Below are positions 12,810-26,000 of a stretch of 64,000 nucleotides of DNA, piece by piece. The stretch's first letter is position 1. Each line of letters opens with the position of its first letter. The notes beneath the pieces are model-generated. The model saw only the letters and a program-made list of their open reading frames with translations, had not been told where the DNA came from and did not search any database. A program made the translations under genes and the position numbers. Source of the DNA: Lutjanus erythropterus (taxonomy: Eukaryota; Chordata; Actinopteri; Lutjaniformes; Lutjanidae); NCBI GenBank assembly GCA_020091685.1, contig CM034613.1, positions 23,670,856-23,734,855 of the forward strand. The letters are read 5' to 3'.

Positions 12810-14366
12810 GTAGGAACTAGCAATGTTTGTTGCAGTGGTAATTTAAAGCAAGTGGTTGCCTTGTGGTGATTTTAGGATTTACTGTGTGACGGGTATGTGG
12901 ACGGTGGAATGGAAAATTTCCCTTCTTTTCAAATCCCAGTATTTACAGGTATGTAATTCACTAGTGATCTGGCCTATTTCTGCTTTTTTTTGGTAATTAA
13001 CAGTGATGCCGCTTGTTATTTTTAACCATCAAAACATGAGAAAAGCAGCGTGAAAATAACCAGATGATTTAGAGCGAGAGGGACGTTGCTCAACCATGGT
13101 GACGAGAGGCGTTAATAAGAACGGAGATGCCTAATTTGGCTTATGTGTGCTCCTTGAAGTTCCCTAATTAGGACAAATTTCTCTCTTGTACACAATTAAA
13201 TGCACACACACACACACTGGCATCCTGCTCTGTATTCCAGGCAGACAGATGCACTCTGCTGTAAATGATTTGATTTCTGTACCTGTCTCTCTGAATCAGA
13301 TTGACTTGACAGGTTATATATTGATGTACACGAGGGCATGTGTTTTCTCTGTGCGTGCGTGTGTGTGTGTGTCAACAATATTAAGTATTACGATTGTATT
13401 GAGCAGAGCAAGGTTCAGGTTCTGCATCACAGAAGGTGCTCTTTGATGAGATCCTCAGGGACTCACTGCTTCAGTAACTGCTGGACTGGGCGCACTGTCG
13501 ATGCACAGACACAACCGTGCACTTAGCATGCTAAGTATGTTGTTCGTCCACTTACATAAGTCTCTGCAGCTGAATCAGTTTCTCTATGAAGTGACTGTGA
13601 AATCTGAAGGACATTTCATCTGCGGGTCTGGCTGTGTGTGTGTGTGTGTGTGTTTGCGGGTGTGTGTGTTTTTACGTGTGAAAATGCCATTAAAGCAGCA
13701 GAGTGGTTTATAAAGGCTGATGGTGGTGGTTGCCCTTGCACTGGCTGTCAGACTTTTAAATCAATGTGGGGGAAAAAAAGCACAGAAAAAATTACGCCCT
13801 GCTCCGCCGAATGGTCTGAACAGTCGGTGGGCATAATGAAACTGACATTTGCTATCAAATGTGCCGCTATTATTATTTTTCATATTTGGTCTGAGGGAGA
13901 TATTGCTGTTCTTCATTGATTTGAGCGTTTTTTTTTTTCTTTTCATCCTTCACTCTTTTATTGTGTTTTGTTGCCTAGTTCTCACAACATAAAAAGGGCA
14001 TCAATGATTATAGGCTTGGTGGAAGAAGAAGACGGGCGGACAGAGGCAGTCGTAAAAGAAAAATTTGGCGTCTTCTTCGACAAATGCTCCGGAGAAATTT
14101 TTTACAGGTCAATAAGTCTGAACAAATTTTTCGATTTCCGATTTTAGTCGTACAAATGTAATTTTCTGGAGCATAAATATGAATGTCATATTATAATCTG
14201 AAGTATTAACACCTGCATAAAATGTTTTTTGGTCACTTGCGGCAGTACAACAAGCACTTATCACACAGCTTATCACCTTATAAAGTTGATATGTTGAATC
14301 TACTTGCAAACTGTTGCCTATTTATGCGTTAAGCAGACATAAAGCAACATTAGCATTTATATGATT
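12810..14366. other. Intergenic with short CA/TG tracts
   Basis: Microsatellite tracts lie near 13203-13218, 13355-13372 and 13632-13665. Open frames here mostly read through those tracts (Thr-His or Cys-Val repeats). Nothing codes for a recognisable domain. Confidence 0.45.
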
Positions 14367-14367
14367 T

Positions 14368-14715
14368 CATGTTTTTGTCCTCCTGACTAATGCAAGTAAA
14401 ATGTCCACTCTACTTTTAGCTCTATTTTGGTCCCCTCCAACTCCTGAGAGAAATATGTTGCTCTTTATCAGCAAAATGTTCACTAGTTGGTTGCTAACTT
14501 TGTCTACTCTAAGTTCTTTGCCAGGTAGTGACCAGTTAAGTTTATCAGAGGGTTTTTTGCTGCAAACAGTTTGCCTAGTCTTGCTGGAAATGAAGACTGA
14601 ATCAATAAAAGTTTGTTGTTTTGTGTGCACAACCAACACAAGTAGCTCAAAGTCTGGTTTTAATCCTGACAGGCTTGATAAAATGATTGGTGCACCTTTA
14701 AACAAATGCTGCATG
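14368..14715. repeat. Probable dispersed repeat copy
   Basis: Open frames of about 110 codons lie on both strands over the same interval (14401-14736 plus, 14367-14714 minus), with no domain. The minus-strand text (ending CATTAGTCAGGAGGACAAAAAC) resembles an interspersed sequence I know as common in percomorph genomes. I therefore treat the frames as a by-product of the repeat. Family and borders are uncertain. Confidence 0.4.
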
Positions 14716-16480
14716 GCTCATTTAGGTTCAACATGACCAGGAAGTTCAATTTCTGCCTTCAGAGATGAGAGATCACCTTTCTTATCTGCTAATTATAAAG
14801 TCCCAGATTGCAATCACTGACACAGTTGTCCTTGAACACTGTACCTCTACAGGACAGTAAGTCTTTGAGCATCAACATTTTAGCTCATAGCTCACTTAAT
14901 TGTAATTGCTTAGCCAGGGGAGGCGAGGAGTATGGGGGATGGTAGTGATGCTGCACATTGCACAGGTCTTTTATATCGCTTCAAAGATGACAGCAGAGGT
15001 TTAAAATAGAAACGAGTCTCAGCGAGCGACCTCACGGGTCAGAATCACAGAGGAAGAGTAGAGTGACAGAACATCCTGCTCCTCCGGAGACTCCACGACC
15101 AAACACATGATGTAACTCAGTGTAAGATTAGACACTGGAGAGAAGAGGGAAAGAGGGAGGACAGAGGCAAATCACAGAGGAAGATTATAAAGATAGGTGT
15201 CTCAGTTTTATCTGTACAGAAAGAAAGAAAGAAAAATGGTGGTGGGTTGGGCGTGCTGAGCCAGCTGTCCTTCACTGAACCACTTAGCTGATATTAAATT
15301 CAGACATGATGACTTCATCCTGGAGCACTTAACCACTCAGCACTTATTACATCATCACACTTGGAAAGAAGCCCGATGATGTCATCCCCAGGGTCCGGGA
15401 GGCGAGGACACACACACGCGTCAATGCACAGTTGTATAGTAGTATTATAATTACGAAAGAGGCTTTTACCTTGTATAGAACGAATGTGGAATGGAACCAC
15501 TGGATGTTATGATATATTTTTAAAAAAATCCATCAACCATGTAAACGCTAAAATGCTTCTGATGGTCAGACATTGGCACAGATACAAGTAATTTATAATT
15601 TGAAAATACCACAATATATTCTATATTACATTCAGCAGCCTCAAAATGGCTCTGACATTAAAGATACTATGTTGAGAAATTGACCCCTGCTGTGCCCCAC
15701 CCCTTTTGCTCTGTGCTCCAATAACAGCTGACCAAACTTGGTGCCTCAGTCAACTTTCTCCTTTTCCTGTAAAACTTGAATATGACTTTGTCTATCAACA
15801 TGATTTCTGCCTGAGTCATGTCAGATTTTCATCAACTAGAAACCCCTAGTGGCAGAATTTACTTCCATTTTGTTACAAATTACGTCGTGTTTTTCTCAAA
15901 TTACCAAACACTATGAATAATACGTATATTCAACACATCTAGTTGAAATACTGCCCATCTCTGCATGTGGTAATAATTGACCTCTGAATAGACACACACA
16001 TTTGACTTCACATACTCGTGAAATAAAGACTACAAACTCAAATTTTTTTTCTCAGAACTTGCCATATTTTATAGTAAGGTACATACATTTAAACTTCAGC
16101 TGTCTTTGTGCTCACAGTAAGGGGGACAAAACACCTACAGTAAACAGTATGTGGCTCACATCTCTTCAGAGCTGACACACACACACACACGTCGTGCACC
16201 CATACGCACACACAGTCGCCGCAGCAAAAGCGCTCTCATATCGAAACTCGCACACACATAAATGCATCCACAGTTAACTGTCCCCAATGCACACAGGTCT
16301 GTTCCAGTCTTTTCTCAAACCACCTAATTTAGGCTTTCTTGTACTCAAGTAATGATATATGAAATACCACTTATACTTACAAAACATGTCCAACAAATCA
16401 ACTATAAGAGTACAAAACAAAAACATAAATAAAAACATTCTACATCTTTATGAAGAGAACATTGTCGTTATAAAATAAAC
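14716..16480. other. Intergenic downstream of syt4
   Basis: No exon was recognised. CA-rich patches lie near 16180-16230. On the minus strand an ATTAAA hexamer (plus-strand TTTAAT at 16482-16487) is the nearest plausible polyadenylation signal for syt4, about 540 bp past its stop. Confidence 0.4.
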
Positions 16481-16559
16481 TTTAATAATCCACATTTTTT
16501 ACAGCATTGTCAGATGTGGTTCATTCTGGTTTTCATATGACGGACTAGGTTACTATTTA

Positions 16560-16623
16560 TAGGAGGAAGAGCTGAAGAAAGAGAAGAAGAAGAAGAAGGA
16601 GCAGAGGAAGAAAAGAAGAAGAG
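16560..16623 (-). repeat. GAA-rich purine tract in the presumed syt4 3'UTR
   Basis: The plus strand is almost pure purine (runs of GAAGAAGAAGAAG), so the presumed syt4 mRNA would carry a CUU-rich pyrimidine tract about 400 nt after the stop codon. Such tracts can bind PTB-type proteins, but no function is shown here. Confidence 0.5.
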
Positions 16624-17023
16624 TAATAGCGACATTTAAGACATTCTGCACTGCACACGGTTACAGTGACAATTGGTTGTTGCCATGGAGATGATTTTGC
16701 ATGTTACCAGGTGATTTTCGGTGACAGTCTTTGGGATCATTTAAAGCTATGGGGTTCCCTTTGTCATGCCCCGCCCTCCCCGCTGAACCCCAATAACTTC
16801 AAAGATAAGTGATTGAATGATTGATTGAATGATGACATCACTTCAAACAACCCTCCCCACAACATCAAAGTCCCCTCCCCCTCGTTTCCCACCCGCCCTC
16901 GCTGAAAGTCCAATGGGTACTGGCTAGCGGGACGTTAAGCCCCGCCCATCCTCATCCCATCCCTCTCGTGGTTGAACCAAGATCGGACATGGACGACAGA
17001 TTCCCGCCAAACACCCCGGCGTT

Positions 17024-20000
17024 CTAATCCTCCGACATAGCGTGCCACTTGGCGATCTGGCGACGCGGGTGGTCGCAGATCTCCCTCCAGTGCTCGCCGG
17101 GGGTGCCCGCCGCCGCCGTGCCCAGCACCAGGCGCCCGAGGATGGTGTTGGGGTCTGAGTCCATCAGCAGCAGCTCCACGCTGGTGTCCCTCAGGCCCTC
17201 GTCGGAGGGCAGATCGAAGACAAAGAGCTCGTTGAAGACCGGGTTCGGGGAGCATTTCTTCACATGGGTCTTCTTCTTGCACACGCGCTTCTTCCCGTGG
17301 TACATGTTCACCTTGACGTATGGATCTAGAGATGAAGAATGACAACAGAACAAGTATGAAGTAAGGACAAAGGCGATAAAAAACGATATGGTGAATTTCT
17401 ATCCCTGCAGCGGCCGCAGAGAGGCATATTATTCCTAAGCCAGATCAATGCAGCAATCGATGGAGCGGAAATGATGGATGTTAGTGATGAGGACAAAAGA
17501 GGCTGGCTGTGTAAACACTTTGTGTGTGTGTGTGTGTGTGTATGTGTGTGTGCTTGTCACTAAAGTGCTCTGTATCACATCCTGATCAGATTACTTTAGT
17601 GCAGTAGCGGTGTCATTATGGCAACTATCACAGCATCCAAAGTAGTCTGGGCTGCGTGGCAGGAAGAGCAAAGTGATTTTTTGTCTCATCTGTTTATGGT
17701 TATATGAGGGAAGTTCATGCATTTGTGTCTGTCTGCGTAAGCAGCGATGGCACGGTTCAGCCGACAGAGCACAGACCTGTAGGTCCGTTGTTCTCGGTCT
17801 TGGGCAGGTGGCGAGCTTTGAGGACGACCACGGTCAGAGTGTTGGTGGTGGACTGGTAACACAGGGACAGCAATAACTCGCCTCGGCCGGAGGACTTCTG
17901 TGGAGAGAGACGGGGGTGGATGGGCGAAACCGAGCGAGGTGGTGGGGGACAGAGTAAGGGTGTGAAAATAAAACAAAAAGGTGATGTAAAAAGAGATGGC
18001 AGGTGTGAAAGGAGACAGAGAAGAAGAGACTTTCAGACATGTTCATCAGCTTCCAAACCAGACACTAAATTACACCATATTACTAAACTGTTTTCAGAAT
18101 TATGTTGTGTTGACAACATAATTCCGGCCTGGATTATGTTTACAGACAACATTTCTTTGAAACAATGCATCTATGCAACACACTGGATTTGCAAGACGGC
18201 GGCTAGGTTTGTCTTGCAATTCGAAAGCTTGCTGGTTACTGATTGTCTGGGCTTTTCTAAATGCAAAATCATTGCTTGAACGGCAGCAAAAACAGCCACT
18301 AACAAGCCTGTGCCCCTTCCATTTAAGGACATGCCTTACTAGTCAAGATGCTCTCCCCCGTTTCTCCTCAGGGGTAGACACACGACATCACCATGTCACT
18401 GCCTCAATATGATGGGCTGCCCTAAACATTTGGTTCTGCAATGCAGTTTTTGAAAACTCTTTAACTGTGTCTTTAGTAATGCTGCAGGCACAAGGACTAG
18501 ATGGTGAAGTTACAAGCCTATTTTGGGGAAAACACATGAAATACATTGTAGGTGAACATTCAGTATCTACATTTTTGCGACTTGCCAGGCATGTTAATTA
18601 ATAACATTTCTTCATTATGCCAATAGAATACATATTTTGGTGTCTCCACTTCCTCTAACATGAAATCAAAATATTCCAGATACGAGTGCTCACATCTTGT
18701 GCTGGTGTCATCATTTGCACAATAGTGACCAACATTGGAGTAGTGCTGACGAATACAGACCAAATCTGACAAAATCACAGGCAGAGCTCAGCTGTCATTA
18801 AGGATGTGAACCTCCCTTTTTTATAGAATCAAATAACTAATTAAAACCAAACTGGTTAGAAAAATGAACACTTGAGCAAACATTAGCGTGATAAGAACTA
18901 CCTAAAAAGACAGAGACCATCCTTGGGAAAACTTTATTTTACTTGTGCTTTGATGTTTTAGTTTGATCCCTGTCCTGTCTAGTAAATTGGAGGGGGCTGG
19001 GTTTTTGACCTATACTGCAGCCAGCCACCAGGGGGCGAGTCAGATGGTCTGTCTTCACTTTTGGGGAGCTGTCATGTTGTCTGTCTGTCAATTGGTTGCA
19101 CCCACACATATTTAAGACAAATAAACAAACATGTGTTTATCACTTTTAAAGCACACCTTCCATTTAACCTGATCATGTTTATTGCCACAGAGGCTGTATG
19201 CAAAGAAAACCTCTGTCCTAATAAATTGTAACGCATTGTAAATATATTATCATTGCATTTTACTGTATTTTCCTCAAGCTTTAGTGGGTAAAAATATATT
19301 TTAAAAAAGAATACATTCAGTAGTACTTAATAGGGTGTGGCAATTGGCAAATTGGCAAATATGTAATAATAAATAACTTAGCAAATAATTAGCTATTATC
19401 AACAATGCTGAGGTGAATCCTGCAGTAAATGGTGTCAGTCCCGACTTTTAAATGGCTGTTGACTAAACAATCAACACCTGCTCATGGGGTGTGTTCTCAT
19501 GTCTTAACCAGCACAAATGTGTAACTGAGAGCCTCTGCATCTGCTCTGCATTAGTGCTTTCACTGTGTCGCTCCTCTGCAATTTGAGCTTCACACACACA
19601 TCCGTGTCGGCGTCCACACCCAAGAGAGTTGACGCCTCGGATGCTGTGATCACACCTAACGGGATGTCATGCCGAGGATCATGGTTGCCATGGCAATGAG
19701 AGGTGCTGTAGCAGGCAGGCAACTTCTACCCCTGACCTTAATGGTGAGGTCTCCGAAAATAAGGATGTGAGTTTGCAGCTGATGTTTTATTTTCCATAGC
19801 ATTTCTCTAGATATAAAAATGTGAAGGATAAGTAACCACACAAATATTCTACTCTATTCTATTGTTTTTGTTGTCTTCCAGGGTGAAAACGGGGCGATGG
19901 CTATGCTGCTTGCGACATGCTGTATCGACTCCATGAACTGCAGCGTGCTCACACGCACACGCACACACACACACATGCATACAGTCACACACACATTCCC

Positions 20001-23000
20001 ATACAAGGCGGTGAGACAAAATCTATGCCAGCAGACAAAGAGAGCCACCACCCTGTTACCAAAAGAGATGCTTCTAATCAGAGGGATCGATGTACGCAGC
20101 TCATAGTGAGAGAATTCAGCCAAAAATCATCTTAAAACAAATGCATGTCATACACATAACCACATGAAGATATTAAATACTGGGTGAAATAAAACTATTC
20201 TGTTTAATCAGCTGTTTTTGGCATTATGTAAATTAATGAAAAATGGCTGTTTACACATATTTTTTTTTTTTTTACATAAAGTGATCATAAGAACTAGTGG
20301 CATTATATCCTCTATAAATAAAGGAAACACTTTGAACAAGTGCACAGCAAATAACTACAGTAAAAGAAGCCAAACCTTTTTCTCTTTGCACCAGCCAGCA
20401 TCCAATTCAACAAAAGAATCCCACTGCAAAGCAATAACCATACCATAGATTCTAGCATTAACTTTCCACTGACTGCCCAAGAAAGCATTCAGAAGCACAG
20501 CAGACTCCTCCCTACAGCAGAGCTTTATGAGAGTTGTCTCTCCTGGGACCACAGTGAGGAATAGAACTGTGGTTAGTGTCAGTGTGGAGCGAGCCAGCAG
20601 ACTATTATCCTCTTGATGATCAAAAAAATAAATAAAAATACAGAGCTAGCTCTGCTGAGAGAGAACAATCGTTTTATATTTCTCAGAATCTAAGTCGCAT
20701 TTCTCAGCACATCTCTGGAGTACTATATCGTATCAGAGATCTTTTAAGATATTACAGATAGCTCACATTCCTCCTGGGAGCGTAGAAATGTGTGCGAGTA
20801 TATCCGCTCCCACCTGGTAGGCACAGTGCTTCCATTTTCGCAGAGCACAACACTAACCCACAAATCTATTATTACATTGATATCATCTCACATTCCACCT
20901 GCAAATGGCTCACGTAGAGTCAGACCATCTCGTACCAATCTTAAGAGCTGCTGTATACGACAACACCACAGAGCTATGATAAAGATAGAGATATCATCTT
21001 ACACCCCGTTCTTTAAATTTACCAACACGCTTAATGTAATGTTGCCAGTCCTACTTCTGGCACAGCAGTCCAGTGCATTTTCAGGATATAAACAGTACTG
21101 AGTGCTGCAGGAATGAGTGCTAAAACCCGGAAATGAGTTGGCATTTTTTCATCTTTGTTTATTTCAACTTGAAGTCAGTGGGTTTTGTGTAGATGCCTGA
21201 AATAAGGTAAGTGGTTAATGCTTTAAAGCTTATGAGATATTCATGTTTTCTTCTATGGCATGAAATATATCTCCTAAAAAGGCACCACAGAACTTATTTT
21301 CTCCTTCAACATTTGTATTATTTTCTGCACTAATCCAATCACAGTACTGCAGCAAGTTACATCATCCTACGTCTCCACAACTGGTGCTGATACTACTGTA
21401 CATGACATTCATCCAAAAGGAAAAATGTCCTACTGGAAATGAGCTACAGCTAGCATCTGTGGTCCTTACAGTTGCCAGGAACAGTCGGTCAGGAGAAGAA
21501 GTCTATTGACCACCAGCCCACAGATCCATAATGGTGTGGTGTGGATATCACTCAATGTACTACTGGGAATGTAAAAACATCCACATGGTGGTCTCTTCCC
21601 TTTCAAACTTATTGTCCCTGCATTGCTGTTTTTTTTATTTATCTGATGCTGTTTGGATATAAAGATCTTCACTAAATTATAGACAAATTCATTCAGATTA
21701 TTCAGAAGTCTAGGCCTCATTTGCTAAGTGGCATATATTTTGAGAGGAAACATGTCATATGTCATATTTATCACATAAATGACATATCTTCGGGATTTCA
21801 TAATAATTGACTCTTCATTAATTTGTTACATTTAGTAAAATAGGATACTGAACAGAAGTAAAAACTGACAAAACAAATAAAAAGAAACAGCAAAGGCTTT
21901 CATGTATCCATTTAAGAACAACACCAGACCTCAGTATCAGCTTACAAATCCATTAATGGTGTCTCCATAGAGCAAAACACTTCCTATCTGCTTTTTATCA
22001 TTGGTTTTTAATCAACAGGAACACGTTACCACCCAACTAGAGATAGATGCAATGAAAGTGAGTTGATTCAATGCATTTGACCTCGCATTAAAACTTAAAT
22101 TCAAGATGCAGATTATGTCATTAAATTAACACTTGAAAGCAGTATGACAGATTTATGTGTGATTTCAAGGAACATAATATGATGTATTTGCATCTAGGTG
22201 AGTTAGAGAAAGCTCAATGATTTAAATATCATTACATTTTAATAAGAAAATGGATCTCAGGATGATTATGCACTGATCGATGTTCTGATTAATACTGTAA
22301 TGGTGGAAGCACTTTGTTGCAGTGCTTTTAGGGATGATGCCAGCACTAGTGTCATAAATGATGAGTCATTACTGGAGCAGTTTTGTACCAAAAAAGGCCT
22401 GTTTCTTGAATTGGTTCCTTTCAAGATTCTTGGAACCTTGGTGTTATCTAGAAAACTATCCCCATCACCAACACAGGCGTTAAACAATGCACAGCCCAAA
22501 TGTATAATATGACACAACCACTTTGGTTCCCATGGAAAACCGGCTATTTTTTGGTTCCATTTGGTAACCACTTCTCAAGTTCTAATTACTTTTTGGTGGA
22601 AATGCTCCGAATGGTTCAGAGTTAGGTGGAAAAGCCCTATGTATGTGTCTGTGATTGCATCTAAAGGTAACTGATAACAAAGAACAAATAAAAAATAGTG
22701 AATTCAAAAGGTTGAAACACTAAAATTGTTCCAGATCTTACCTTGACATTCTTCTTGATGATCTCTCGGCTCATTAGGACACGCCCCTCCGATAAGTCGA
22801 TCCCGGACAAAGGTACAAGGGTTTCTCCGATGACCTCATCACGGGAGAACCTATCAAAGCTCAGCACCATGAAGTGAAGGGCCAGCTCCGACACTCGGGC
22901 CAGCGGGATCCCGTAGAAGCTGAAGGTCTCGTCGAAGGCGGGGTCCAGGGTCTTTCTCAGGACTCTGGTCTTCACGCGGTGCTTTTTCTCCGGCAGCAGG

Positions 23001-26000
23001 GTCAGCTTGATGTAAGGGTCAGAGGTCAGCGACTGCTCATCGGTCGGGGACAGGCCATGGGCTTCCTGGATCAAAAAGTCAAGTCAATCAATTAATCAAT
23101 CTTTATTTAGATTTCCATCAAAAAAGCCGATTGTAAAGACACACATCTAAACATCAGGCTAAACATGTACAGTACCTTGATGTGGACGATGAACGCCTTC
23201 CTCTCTGGCTGGTACTCCAGAGAGAAGTGGAGAGTCCCTAGCCCACCCTCCCTCTCCTCTCCCTGTGGCTTGTCCACAGCCGGGGTGGCCACCTGGCTGG
23301 AGAGGGTGCTGGATGGTGAAGGGAGGTCACGGCGGTCCATTGCCCCAGGTTGGGTAAACCCTGCGTGGGGTGAGGGCAGCTCCAGGTCCGGGGAGCTCCG
23401 CACCTTCTGGTGGTGGTGATGAAATGGTTTGGTGGTGAAGTTTCCATTCAGATCCCGTTTCTCCAGATCCAGATGCAGAGCCGGTCTAGAATCATTTGGA
23501 CTTGACGCCTGTTTACCGGTGCCGGTCGGACTCATTAGCGACGTAGTGTGGCAGTTTCCATTAACGTCAGTTTTACTGGCGTCGCTAGATGTCGTGGTGG
23601 CAGGTGCAGCGAACTTCTTCTTGCCGCTGAGGCTCTCTGGGTAGATGTCGACCCCTTTGAGCATGTGCACGAACTTGTAGGGAGGTGTCTTCTGGGATTT
23701 GGTGTTTTTACGCTGGCAACAGATCCATGCAAAAGCTGACACAGTGAAGACGAGGCCAAAGACGCTCACCACCGCAACACCAACTGGCACTGCCACTATG
23801 GAGGAGGACAGAGAAGAGTGGGGATATTAAATTTGTATCACAGTGTTGGAGTGTGTAGTCAGAATTTATAACTAAACAACACATATATCAGTTAATGCTT
23901 TTTAAGTCCCGCCGCTGTCTGAACCTCTGGAATTTCTTCTTTCCTGTTTCCTGATTTGAGACAGGCTATGTGCTAGGCTCATCTGTGTTGAAAAGAAAAC
24001 CAAATTCTGATTAAAACATGTTGCTACTGTTAGCAAAGCGCTAGCGAGTGAGCTACTCTAATCTACATCAGTCATTAGTTAGCTAGTGATTTGCTCTGTA
24101 GCTGAAAACTAGCTAACTACCAAGCTAATCCACGTCCATAGTTAGCTCTAGTTAGTATGAGTTTTGCTAACATTAGTTAACTGTCACCCAGCAAGGTCTT
24201 TTACCATCTTTAAACCATTTTTTCCCCTTTTTTGTTTTTTTCTTAACAAAAAAAGAGAAATTTGACCAAGGTTTGCTGGGTACCAAGCTTGCTCAACTGT
24301 TATTAGAGCACAGAGCAAAAAGGGGCAGGACTTCAGAAGGGTCAGTTGTGCAGCTTGCACAACCTGCACAGATTTAATTGTTGCACTGAGGCAACTGAAT
24401 CCATTTTGTGTGTCTGACTGACGCAGGCTGCAGTCTTGACTCAGAGAGAGAGGAAAACAAGGCAATCTGTTCAACTCTGACGAAGTATCATCAGTGCTGT
24501 GCTCATATTCCAAACATGGCTTCAGTAAATCAACAGGAAGCAGCTGGTGTAAGTAATGAACTGCTGGGAAAACGACAGAACGCCATTATGCGACTGGTTG
24601 ATTTCTTGATGGCAGGTTTAGAAATGGCTGAACTCAGACGAAGCAGAACGTAAAAAAGTAACAAGACCTTGCAACAACACAAATTGAGAAAAATGCACTC
24701 TATTTTTCTGTTTCCTGGTTTCACAACAATCATTACGGTCACAGTGTCAGTCGATGATAACAGACCTACAATGTAAACAGGTTAGGGATGATTTTTTGAC
24801 GAATGACCAGGCTTTCAAGAGGAAACATCAGGAACATTCTGGTCAATACAGAGAACAAACACCAATTTATATAACACAGCAAAACAAGTCCTCGTGGATT
24901 ATATATCATTTGTTTTGTACAAAGCTTGTATCCTTGATATTCCATCTCCAAGAATGGCATAATAGCTCAGAAATGTGTGATAGGCCCTGTGATATATCCA
25001 TTTATATTCCTCTTACAGTAGCAATGGAAGAAGATTTGCTCAAATAACAAGACGTATTACAGGGATATTTGCCACTGAATGCTTCGGCTCTTTGTTTCGT
25101 GGTGTTGAACTGTGACTCAGCAGCAATCACACTGCCTTCTCATGCAGTCAGAGTTAATAGGTCTATTCCAATGGAGGAAACACAGACCATTTCCTGCAGT
25201 TAAGAGGGCGGCCCAGTGGAAAAGCACTCAGGTTAATACCCATACAAAGACTGGGGTGGGGTGGGGGTAATAACTCATGTGCTTGTCTTACGGTTCTAAA
25301 TTTTTGATCGCTCATTTACATTTATCTTTATTTGGGTGATTCTGGTGCTGAAAGTGTCATGTTGACACAGCAAATAATACATGTAAACAAAATATATTAT
25401 CCTACTTATTTTACTGCAACTGACATATAGAACATTACAGGTAATCTGTGACATTTCATACCAGTTTTACTCGCAATATCTGCAATATCTGATGTGTAAT
25501 TCACATTTCTTATGGTGTTATTCAAGAGGTTATAAAGCCTATATATTCGTTGCAAGTGCATGCTCTAAGATAGCTTTGCTGTGATAGCTGTAGGCATTTA
25601 AAATGTACCACGAATCTGAAGGGACTGCCTCTCATTCAGACCTCTCTGTGGGTGAGCGATAAGATAGTAAGTAAGATTATTTCAATTTTACATCACAGCA
25701 CTTGTACATACTGTTTTCTCCCTTTTCTCTGTATTAATATTTCAGGCTCACGCCCTGGGTGGAGTGGTTTTCCAAGGCAACAACAACAGACAGATGGATG
25801 TGGCAACGGGAGGGCGGTGAGGGAGCTGCTGAACCGAGAGGAGAGAAAGAAAAACAAACAGGTGCTTCCCAGGCTTCACCTGTGCTATAGTAACACCTAC
25901 TCAATTCCCTTATCATAGTGAATATATACAATGCCTGGAAATGGCAAAAACAGCGCAAAAGCAGATCAGTACATTCAAAATGGCTGACATCCTTTTGGGT

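Noticed and set aside
14367-14736. Long frames on both strands (115 and 111 codons)
   Set aside because: Complementary frames over one interval without a domain; better explained as a dispersed repeat.
16935-17345. 136-codon minus-strand frame
   Set aside because: Out-of-frame shadow of the last syt4 exon; the true frame encodes the C2B end HWREICDHPRRQIAKWH.
17686-17976. 96-codon minus-strand frame over the first C2B exon
   Set aside because: Shadow frame; splice borders at 17777 and 17897 and the C2B sequence LSLCYQSTTNTLTVVVLKAR fix another frame.
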